From contig DLNA01000023.1 in the NCBI GenBank assembly GCA_002476865.1, positions 4,661 to 24,076 of the forward strand: 19,416 nt of DNA, read 5' to 3'. The translations under genes and the position numbers were made by a program. This DNA is from Patescibacteria group bacterium UBA7522. GTDB lineage: Bacteria; Patescibacteriota; CPR2; UBA1875. This document shows positions 13,365 through 19,416 of this stretch, piece by piece. Under the pieces are notes generated by a model. It was given only the letters and a program-made list of their open reading frames with translations, was not told where the DNA came from and made no database searches. Within the stretch, counting starts at the first letter, position 1. Every line of letters starts with the position of its first letter.

Positions 13365-13924
13365 AAAATAAAAAAAACGGATTTACTTTAGCCGAACTCT
13401 TAATTGCGATGGTCCTGCTTTCAATAATTATGGCTGCTGTTTCGGCAATCTTTTCGGTTGCTCTCAAAAATTACCAGGTCTCTTTTGCACAAAGCGGTCT
13501 TCAGAAAGATGTAAATTTGGTAGTAGACAGTATTTCAAGGGATATTAAGCAATCCGTTGCTATCCCAAAAGAGTACGGCGAGATAACAAGATCCTCTACA
13601 ACCCTAATACTCGCCCTACCATCAATAGACGAGAATCAAAATTTTATTTACAACGCAGATCTTCTAGAGAAAGACTTTATTATTTATCAAAAAATCAATG
13701 AGGATTTACACAAAATTGTTTTTGCAAATCCGGCAAGCACTAGATATCAACAGAATAATCAAAATAAGATAATCATGGAAAATGTCTCCGATTTAAGTTT
13801 TATCTATACTCCGGTCGATCACACAACAAATGTTAATTTTTCTCTTTCAGTATCAATACTTGTCTCCAAAACGAATCTTGAAATTACGGCTGAAAGCACA
13901 GCAAATAGGAGAAATGACGAGTGA
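13361..13924 (+). CDS. Minor prepilin, PilW/GspJ-like
   Basis: The 187-residue product has the leader MKNKKNG, cleaved before F8, then FTLAELLIAMVLLSIIMAAV with Glu at mature position 5. The helix is followed by a globular domain of about 150 residues with no cysteines. Size and position, third in a run of prepilins, fit the PilW/GspJ group that caps or primes the pilus tip. It overlaps both neighbours by four bases, so the three minor pilins are one coupled unit. Confidence 0.85.
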   Translation: MKNKKNGFTLAELLIAMVLLSIIMAAVSAIFSVALKNYQVSFAQSGLQKDVNLVVDSISRDIKQSVAIPKEYGEITRSSTTLILALPSIDENQNFIYNADLLEKDFIIYQKINEDLHKIVFANPASTRYQQNNQNKIIMENVSDLSFIYTPVDHTTNVNFSLSVSILVSKTNLEITAESTANRRNDE

Positions 13925-15237
13925 TAATAAAAAGTAAAAAAGGAAGCGCCTGGGTTGGAATATTAATACTTTTGGTATTTATTATTTCGCTTGGATTGGC
14001 CCTAGTAGTTGATAGCTTAGGAACAATTATTCAAGCTAAAAGATCTGCAAAAATTCAGATCGCTCAAGCGCTCTGTGATGCCGGCATAGAAAGAGCTATC
14101 TGGAGATTAAATAATGGCGAGGTTTATATTGGAGAAGATAATCTCAAACTGCCAACTGGCTCGATTGATATAAGCGTAACAGGTGATTTTAATTCAAAGG
14201 AGATATTAGTAACCTCACATGTCCCCAACAAAGAGGACCCAAAGAAAAATACCAGAAGCGTTAGAGCAAAGCTAGTAGCCGAAAGAAATGAGGGTAATTT
14301 TGCTTTTCATTACGGGATTCAGGTTGGAGAAACGGGCCTTATAATGTCAAATAACTCTAAGGTGGTTGGCAATGTTTATTCGGGTGGGTCAATTGAAGGG
14401 GGTAATGGTGCCTATATTATGGGAGATGTTTTTATTTCGGGAAGTGGGAATAGAATAAACAATGTAAGAGTCGGCTGCCCATCAACAATGAGTTCGCCGT
14501 GCCCCTCTGGCGGAATTGCCGGAAGCGCCCACGTTCATACGATACTAAGCTCATATATTTATGGTGATGCATATTATTCAACCAACGCAAACCTTGTAAG
14601 CTCAACCGTTTTGGGAACAAAATACGAAAACAGCCCACTACCAAAGCCACTCGATTTAGCCATCCCTGATCTTTCTATCGATACCTGGAAGAGTTGGGCA
14701 GAGGCCGGTGGAACCTATAGCGGGAACTATACTCTCAGTGCCAACGGATCAACAGTTAACCTTGGCCCCTATAAAATCGACGGCAACCTGACAATAACCA
14801 ATGGCGCCACACTAAATCTTACTGGGGTTATTTGGGTTACAGGTAGGGTGACCTTTTCTCAAAATGCTATCGTCAAACTATCCTCTAGCTATGGCCCTAA
14901 AAGCGGAATGATTATCTCTGACGGTCAAATGTATACCGAAAATAATGTTGTTATGAACGGAAGCGGCGATCCGGCCAGCTTTATAATGATGCTATCAACC
15001 AGTAGCGCCGATCCGGCGATCGATATCGCAAATAATTCCAGTTCTGTTGTTTATTATGCCGGAAACGGATTTATAGATGTCGCCAACAATGCACATATTA
15101 GATCTATTTCGGGTAAAGGAATTCGACTTAAAAATGGTGCTATTGTGGAATATGATATGGGGCTGGCCAATTCAAATTTTTCCGCTGGACCTGGCGGATC
15201 ATGGAAAATAAAAGAATGGCAAGTCGTATATAATTAG
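13921..15237 (+). CDS. PilX-type pilus protein with a repetitive beta-rich passenger
   Basis: The 438-residue product starts with GTG, four bases inside the previous gene, after an AGGAG site. The N-terminus MIIKSKKGSAWVGILILLV gives one hydrophobic helix (about 10-31), then the PilX-like ALCDAGIERAIWRLNNGE motif (about 45-62). Residues about 120-430 are a series of short beta strands rich in Gly, Asn, Ser and Val (for example KVVGNVYSGGSIEGG and GNLTITNGATLNLTGVIWV), typical of a right-handed beta-helix resembling polymer-forming cytoskeletal or adhesin domains. The cleavage site lacks the usual Phe and Glu. I infer a large tip-located minor pilin, possibly an adhesin. Confidence 0.78.
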   Translation: MIIKSKKGSAWVGILILLVFIISLGLALVVDSLGTIIQAKRSAKIQIAQALCDAGIERAIWRLNNGEVYIGEDNLKLPTGSIDISVTGDFNSKEILVTSHVPNKEDPKKNTRSVRAKLVAERNEGNFAFHYGIQVGETGLIMSNNSKVVGNVYSGGSIEGGNGAYIMGDVFISGSGNRINNVRVGCPSTMSSPCPSGGIAGSAHVHTILSSYIYGDAYYSTNANLVSSTVLGTKYENSPLPKPLDLAIPDLSIDTWKSWAEAGGTYSGNYTLSANGSTVNLGPYKIDGNLTITNGATLNLTGVIWVTGRVTFSQNAIVKLSSSYGPKSGMIISDGQMYTENNVVMNGSGDPASFIMMLSTSSADPAIDIANNSSSVVYYAGNGFIDVANNAHIRSISGKGIRLKNGAIVEYDMGLANSNFSAGPGGSWKIKEWQVVYN

Positions 15238-15456
15238 GCCCTCTAAATCAAAGAACGGTCAAAAAAAATATTAACTACAATAACCCTAGAAGGAAATCAA
15301 AAAAATAATCCTAAGCGACATTGATTATTCTTTAATTTCCTCATTTTCCTGTTCTTCGGTAGCTCTAAATCCGTCTCAACTGTGAAGCGGTTGAACTTAT
15401 CTTATCTTTATTGTAAATTTGCTAATTTTTAGTACAATTAAGTTATTCGGAGGGGA
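15238..15456 (+). other. Intergenic region between minor pilins and pilM
   Basis: The region holds a hairpin (GGAAAT...AATAATC at 15292-15310 with GATTATT...ATTTCC at 15323-15340, two short stems with an internal bulge) that may end the pilin transcript, and two candidate promoters for pilM. No ORF or known RNA is recognised. Confidence 0.5.
15411..15438 (+). promoter_or_regulatory. pilM promoter
   Basis: TTGTAA (15411-15416) and TACAAT (15433-15438) are spaced by 16 bases. A second pair, TTGAAC (15391-15396) and TAAATT (15414-15419) with 17 bases, overlaps it. Either would put the start 15-35 bases before the pilM ATG. Confidence 0.5.
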
Positions 15457-16494
15457 ATGAAAGATCTTATATACAAAAAAAGGGACGTCTTGGGACTCGA
15501 TATAGGAACAAGCAACGTTAAATTTGTTCAGCTAAAAGAAAAGGGCACGCTTACAAAGCTGATTGGGTATGGCCACTTTAAAGTTCCTGAAAATATTATA
15601 ATCGAAGGTATTGTTTCCGAGCCGGAAAAATTAGCTGAAATTATTAAGAAAGAGCTCTCCGACCCCCCGTGGGGAAAAATTACGGCCGAAAGAGTCGTGG
15701 TCGCTCTCCCCGATTCTAAACTCTTTACTAGGACACTAGAACTTCCGATCATTAGTGAAAAAGATATACATGGAGCAGTCGCTCTTGAAATAGAGCAATC
15801 CATCCCCATGGCCTCAACGGATCTCTATACCGATTGGCAAATTGTGCGCGAAACAAAGGATAAAATTTATATATTTATGGCCGCCGCACCCAGAAGCATC
15901 GTCGACAGCTACGTTCAGTTAATGAATCTAATATCAATGGAGCCGATTGCTTTTGATATTTCGTTATCTGCGGTTTCAAGATCTGTAATACCAAAAAACT
16001 TAGCAAATCGACCACATTTAATTTTAGATATCGGTGGTCAAACTACAAACATGGCTATTTATGATAATGGCATACAGATCACGGGAAGCCACCCCATTGG
16101 AGCCGAGCTGATAAAAGATACCCTAAAAAGCGCTCTCATGGTAAACGACAAAGAAGCTGAAAACATTCTTGGCATCGGGATAAAAGAGGGCGAGAAATCA
16201 ACAGAGATTATAAAAAAAGAATTAAGCGTGTTAGTAACAGAGATTGAAAGATTATTTAAATACTTCAAAGATCAAAGAGAGGATGCTGAAATCGCCGGGA
16301 TTATTCTCTGCGGAGGCCTGGGAGCCATGGAAGGACTAGGAGATTTTCTAAGCGAAGAGCTTAAAATAAAAGTAGAGCTTGGCAATTCTTGGTCTAATAT
16401 TTCAATCTACCCGCTAAAGCCAGTTCCTAAAAAGGAGGCCGCTATGTATGCTGCCGCTATCGGTCTTGCCTTAAGGGGGTTAAAAGATGAGTAG
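15457..16494 (+). CDS. pilM: PilM, actin-like cytoplasmic pilus protein
   Basis: The 345-residue product has the actin-like nucleotide motifs of PilM: phosphate 1 LGLDIGTSNVK (12-22), phosphate 2 LDIGGQTTNMAIY (190-202) and the adenosine motif CGGLGAMEGL (285-294). PilM binds the N-terminal tail of PilN and forms the cytoplasmic ring of the pilus machine. GGAGGGG sits three to four bases before the ATG. It overlaps pilN by eight bases, starting a tight pilM-N-O unit. Confidence 0.96.
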   Translation: MKDLIYKKRDVLGLDIGTSNVKFVQLKEKGTLTKLIGYGHFKVPENIIIEGIVSEPEKLAEIIKKELSDPPWGKITAERVVVALPDSKLFTRTLELPIISEKDIHGAVALEIEQSIPMASTDLYTDWQIVRETKDKIYIFMAAAPRSIVDSYVQLMNLISMEPIAFDISLSAVSRSVIPKNLANRPHLILDIGGQTTNMAIYDNGIQITGSHPIGAELIKDTLKSALMVNDKEAENILGIGIKEGEKSTEIIKKELSVLVTEIERLFKYFKDQREDAEIAGIILCGGLGAMEGLGDFLSEELKIKVELGNSWSNISIYPLKPVPKKEAAMYAAAIGLALRGLKDE

Positions 16495-17053
16495 TATTAA
16501 TTTACTGCCAAACAACATAAAGGCAGAGATTGAGCAGACAAAAAAAAACAAAAAGACCGTTGGCTATTTATTAAAAAGCATTGCCATAACATTGCTTATA
16601 GTCGCCGCCTCTGCCCTGACTTTTATTTATCAAAAAAACATATTGTTGGAATTCAAAAGGGACGTTGATGAAAAAACGAAAGCAAGTCAAAATTTTGGGG
16701 ATCTAGAGAGTCGTGCCGCTAGCTTTTCTGAAAGAATTAACACTATTACAAAAATATTAAAGGACATAAACCACTGGACGGGAGTTTTGGAAGAGATAAA
16801 AAAAATAACACCAAGCGATGCGTCGCTTTCAACAGTGTCAATTGACGCCGATAAAACATCTAGGGGCAAAATAACCGGCTTTGCAAAAACAAAAAATATT
16901 GTAGCCACACTAAGATCAGCCATGGAAAACTCTGACAAGTTTGATTATGTTGACATCGAAAGCTCCAATATCGTTGTTAATCCCGAATCTGGCAAAGAGG
17001 TGGAAAATTTTGTAATTACATTCTCACTTTCTCGGGAGGCCCTCAATGAATAA
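16487..17053 (+). CDS. pilN: PilN, pilus alignment-complex membrane protein
   Basis: The 188-residue product starts MSSINLLP, the INLLP motif that docks into PilM. One membrane span (about 28-48) follows, then a coiled-coil stretch and a small ferredoxin-like domain with the SLSTVSIDADK and ITGFAKT strands. It is single-pass with a large extracytoplasmic part. It overlaps pilM and pilO by eight bases each. Confidence 0.93.
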   Translation: MSSINLLPNNIKAEIEQTKKNKKTVGYLLKSIAITLLIVAASALTFIYQKNILLEFKRDVDEKTKASQNFGDLESRAASFSERINTITKILKDINHWTGVLEEIKKITPSDASLSTVSIDADKTSRGKITGFAKTKNIVATLRSAMENSDKFDYVDIESSNIVVNPESGKEVENFVITFSLSREALNE

Positions 17054-17621
17054 AGTAAAAAAATTTTATCTCGTTATATCGGCTCTTTTTATTTTAAATG
17101 CCTTGATTATTTTAGGATTTGCGGCTGGCTCCTATGCTTTTTTATTAAATCAAAATACCGATCTTCTGGAGAAAAATTACTACGCAAAAATGCTAGATGA
17201 AAAATATGCTATTCTAAGTGCACTAAAAATTAAATATGAAAAAGTTCAAAACAGCACCGAGCTTTTGTCTAAAACTCTCCCCGAAGATAAAAGCGCTTCT
17301 TCCCTGATGTCTGATTTAAGTACATTGTCTCAAAAAAACGGCTTAAAATTCACCTACCTTAAATCAGATGTTACAAATTCGAAGAAAAAAAATACTGACC
17401 CCTCTCTTCTCCAAACCCAAAATGGTAAATATGGCCAAGAGATGCCCATTATTATTGAAGTTAGTGGGTCATACAATAATTTTGTCAGTTTTGTAAAATC
17501 GCTTGAGAGTTATCAGCGTCTTTTAAATATTAAATCTATCGAGATAAAAAAGGAGAGTGACGGAGCAGTACAAGATACCATAATTGCAACTTTAAAAATA
17601 ACCGTCTACCTAAAAAAATGA
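17046..17621 (+). CDS. pilO: PilO, pilus alignment-complex membrane protein
   Basis: The 191-residue product has one N-terminal membrane span (about 8-32), a coiled coil (about 38-70), then a ferredoxin-like domain containing SSLMSDLSTLSQKNGLKF and IIEVSGSYNNFVSFVKSLES, typical of PilO. It forms a heterodimer with PilN. Its stop overlaps the next ATG (ATGA). Confidence 0.92.
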   Translation: MNKVKKFYLVISALFILNALIILGFAAGSYAFLLNQNTDLLEKNYYAKMLDEKYAILSALKIKYEKVQNSTELLSKTLPEDKSASSLMSDLSTLSQKNGLKFTYLKSDVTNSKKKNTDPSLLQTQNGKYGQEMPIIIEVSGSYNNFVSFVKSLESYQRLLNIKSIEIKKESDGAVQDTIIATLKITVYLKK

Positions 17622-17917
17622 AAAAAAATTTAAATTTAAAAATCGATCTTCGAAAGTTGGAGCTAAATGCCCAAAAAACTGACTGGCAAAGAGGTCTTTT
17701 GTTTTCGCTTGTTTTAATTTTTGTTGTTTTTCTTCTTGCTTGTGGCTATTTTATAATTCGTCCCCTGCCTAAAGATATAAAAGATTCAATCGATAAAGAA
17801 ATCTCTTCCGTTGATATTAACTTTAATGAAAAAACCCTAGATGATATAAAAGCAAGACAAAATCCAACCCAGCTGGAAGAGATTTCGACCGGCAAGAACC
17901 CGTTTACTTCTTTTTAG
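17618..17917 (+). CDS. Small single-span protein in the pilP position
   Basis: The 99-residue product has a basic cytoplasmic tail, one membrane span (about 27-48) and a short polar outer segment ending TGKNPFTSF. It overlaps pilO by four bases and is the last gene of the pilM-N-O unit, where PilP usually stands. It is not recognisably PilP: it has no lipobox and no beta-domain for contacting a secretin. The final NPF resembles the linker of PilP N-termini, so a reduced analogue is possible. PilQ is absent from the window, as expected for a cell without an outer membrane. Confidence 0.75.
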   Translation: MKKNLNLKIDLRKLELNAQKTDWQRGLLFSLVLIFVVFLLACGYFIIRPLPKDIKDSIDKEISSVDINFNEKTLDDIKARQNPTQLEEISTGKNPFTSF

Positions 17918-17930
17918 ATTTTAAATTTTT

Positions 17931-18512
17931 TTATCGTTTCGCCGAAACAATTTCACTAGATATCTTTAAATTGTGCTTTACGTAAATCTCTTTTGCATCC
18001 ATTATCGCATCCTGAATAGATATTGGATTTGCGACCCCACTATAAACAAAGTTGGGGGCCTCCCCCGCTGTTTGAACGTCAATCTTCCCAAAACCAAAAA
18101 TTGTTTGGATAAATCCATGCTGCTTGGTGGCAACATCTTGAATAGTTCCGAGATCAAGAACGGAGACACCTCTCATAAATAGACCGTCTTGACGAATAAT
18201 AACAAGGTGTTTATTGGTTAAAATCAAAATATCAAGATACTTAATGAGCCATGAAGTAAACGAATAGAGGGTTGCATAAAGAATCAATAAACCAAAGATT
18301 CCCCTTGCGATTGAGTTTGAAAAGGTGTTCGAAATAGCACCCAAGTAATCCAAAAGTGCATATAGGGTAATCACCACCAGAATAAAGAGAGAAAGAACAA
18401 CAAAGGGCGTCATTAACACCAAAGAGTGTTTTCTGACTATTGCAATGACCTTTTCATCTGGGTCTTGTGACTCAAAATATTTAGTACTTTCGTTAACGGC
18501 TCCTCTTTTCAT
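17931..18512 (-). CDS. PH-domain membrane protein (DUF304/YdbS-like)
   Basis: The 193-residue product has two hydrophobic segments (about 28-55 and 65-92) followed by a bacterial PH-like domain with ILILTNKHLVIIRQDGLFMRG and DLGTIQDV, the pattern of the YdbS/DUF304 family. Its function is unknown; it is membrane-bound with the PH domain probably in the cytoplasm. I start at ATG 18512, which shares ATGA with the upstream stop and has GGAG nine bases upstream. A TTG 15 bases upstream (18527) is less likely. The gene is convergent with the pilus locus, 13 bases away, with no clear terminator between them. Confidence 0.83.
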   Translation of the reverse strand: MKRGAVNESTKYFESQDPDEKVIAIVRKHSLVLMTPFVVLSLFILVVITLYALLDYLGAISNTFSNSIARGIFGLLILYATLYSFTSWLIKYLDILILTNKHLVIIRQDGLFMRGVSVLDLGTIQDVATKQHGFIQTIFGFGKIDVQTAGEAPNFVYSGVANPISIQDAIMDAKEIYVKHNLKISSEIVSAKR

Positions 18513-18721
18513 CTTAGGGTACTCCAATCTATACCCGAAAGACCAAAAGTTATTAATAAAATTAAAAATACCGATATTATACTGAGCAATAAAAAAGATT
18601 TTTTCGTTGCATCTCCCGGAACCCCATAAGAAAAAACATGATAACCGTAAATCAAAAAACCACCGAGCCAGAATAAAGAGAAGATTCCAAAAATTATCTT
18701 AATAACCAGTGCCTGATTCAT
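18509..18721 (-). CDS. Small two-span membrane protein of unknown function
   Basis: The 70-residue product has two hydrophobic spans (about 5-27 and 42-63) joined by a short polar loop (GYHVFSYGVPGDATKKS). No family is recognised. Its stop overlaps the PH-domain gene's ATG, so both are translated together and probably work together. The ATG (18719-18721) has no Shine-Dalgarno sequence; TAAAAT ends six bases before it. Confidence 0.75.
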   Translation of the reverse strand: MNQALVIKIIFGIFSLFWLGGFLIYGYHVFSYGVPGDATKKSFLLLSIISVFLILLITFGLSGIDWSTLR

Positions 18722-18727
18722 ATTACT

Positions 18728-18756
18728 ATTTTAGCAAAAGATGTCTTAATTGTCGC
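18728..18756 (-). promoter_or_regulatory. Promoter for a leaderless mRNA of the 18721 gene
   Basis: On the minus strand GCGACA (18751-18756), 17 bases, then TAAAAT (18728-18733) preceded by TGC (an extended -10), then six bases and the ATG. A start seven bases after the box falls on the A of ATG. The -35 box overlaps the stop codon of queH. Confidence 0.6.
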
Positions 18757-19334
18757 TAAATATAATGTTTTGAAAAAAGACAGCCACAATATTTTTGACG
18801 ATACATCTTTCTTTCTTTTGAGATTTGAATTGATTCACTAAATTTATCTACTAAATTTTCATTATAAAATCTTAACCCATAATCAGCCGCTATGCTTTCG
18901 GCAACCAAGAGTAATGAGCCCTGATCTTGATAAGGACTTATTCTTAAAGTTGTACCGATCTCTTTAATTTTGAGCTCTCTTGCTTTTTGGGCTGTTTCCT
19001 GTAATCGCAATCTCCAACAATTCGAACAACGAATACTTATTTTAGGGGGATCAAATCCCCCTTCTTTTTTATAAATCAAATCAGGGAAAAGCCGTGAATC
19101 AACTTTTATTGCATCAAAGTATTCCAAGGGCCTATATTCAGGAGTTATAATTTTAACTCCTAGTTCCCTGGCTAACTTTTTGGCCTCTTTTAATCTTTTT
19201 TCATATTCATCTTTGGGGTGAATGTTGGGATTATAATAAAACAAAGTTATCAGATATCCTTCGCTTTGAACTTTTTTGATAGTAGGGGTTGCACACGGAC
19301 CGCAACAGACATGTAGAAGCATCTCCTTTTTCAT
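18756..19334 (-). CDS. queH: QueH, epoxyqueuosine reductase
   Basis: QueH (DUF208) reduces epoxyqueuosine to queuosine in tRNA, using an iron-sulfur cluster. The 192-residue product has the N-terminal LLHVCCGPCATP (C10, C11, C14), the central RCSNCWRLRL pair, TTLRISPYQD, and the C-terminal YRQKYCGCLFS, all family hallmarks. It acts after QueA, which is about 9 kb away. The ATG at 19332-19334 has no ribosome binding site; TACTAT lies six bases before it, so this gene may also be leaderless, though the -10 match is weak. A second ATG (residue 5) follows AAAAAGGAG without spacing and is less likely. Confidence 0.94.
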   Translation of the reverse strand: MKKEMLLHVCCGPCATPTIKKVQSEGYLITLFYYNPNIHPKDEYEKRLKEAKKLARELGVKIITPEYRPLEYFDAIKVDSRLFPDLIYKKEGGFDPPKISIRCSNCWRLRLQETAQKARELKIKEIGTTLRISPYQDQGSLLLVAESIAADYGLRFYNENLVDKFSESIQISKERKMYRQKYCGCLFSKHYI

Positions 19335-19416
19335 TTAGTAATAGTAAATAACTTTTTTAAAAATTAAAATAACTATTTTGCACCACGATAAAATAAAAAT
19401 AAAAAGTTTTTAAATC

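Noticed and set aside
18513..18527. TTG start for the PH-domain protein
   Set aside because: The ATG at 18512 shares ATGA with the upstream stop and has GGAG at suitable spacing.

Overview
The window looks like chromosomal sequence from a member of the Candidate Phyla Radiation (Patescibacteria). This is inferred from gene content, not from a marker tree. The signs are AT-rich intergenic DNA, a DUF5652 protein, a TsaB of only about 140 residues, a lamin-tail-domain protein beside tsaE-tsaB, and a type IV pilus locus of Gram-positive layout with PilM-PilN-PilO but no secretin. TGA is used as stop in several genes (for example the lamin-tail gene and the GspI/PilV-like prepilin), so the UGA=Gly code of some CPR groups does not apply. 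All tRNA genes encode their own CCA.

Layout. 1-244: start of a minus-strand gene at the window edge, with a promoter and an inverted repeat. 245-883: four plus-strand tRNAs (Pro, Gly, Arg-TCG, His), separated by AT-rich spacers full of short hairpins and closed by a bidirectional terminator. 933-2156: a three-gene minus-strand unit (acidic coiled-coil protein, a 40-residue membrane peptide missed by simple ORF calling, and DUF5652). 2362-2820: tRNA-Arg(TCT) and tRNA-Lys(CTT), then a second copy of the tRNA-Lys 3' end and a strong hairpin. 2950-5762: minus-strand HU, ymdB and rny (RNase Y). 5980-9047: minus-strand tsaB, tsaE, lamin-tail protein and queA. 9156-17917: plus-strand type IV pilus locus: pilB, pilC, major pilin, three minor (pseudo)pilins, pilM, pilN, pilO and a small single-span protein in the pilP position. 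17931-19334: minus-strand PH-domain membrane protein, a small two-span membrane protein, and queH.

How the genes fit together. The pilus locus encodes the assembly ATPase, platform protein, cytoplasmic ring/alignment proteins and four prepilin-like subunits. Retraction ATPase (PilT) and prepilin peptidase (PilD) are not in the window. QueA and QueH catalyse the two last steps of queuosine synthesis on tRNAs with a GUN anticodon, and tRNA-His(GTG), a possible substrate, is in the same window. TsaE and TsaB belong to the t6A tRNA-modification complex. RNase Y and YmdB are neighbours, as in Bacillus.

The least expected signals are regulatory. Three genes (queA, the lamin-tail gene and the gene at 18721) have a -10 box exactly six bases before the ATG and no Shine-Dalgarno sequence, which predicts leaderless mRNAs. 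One minor prepilin appears to start at an ATT codon behind a strong AGGAGGG site; its annotatable ATG would cut off the signal peptide. I found no CRISPR array, transposase, integrase or clearly new multi-gene system.
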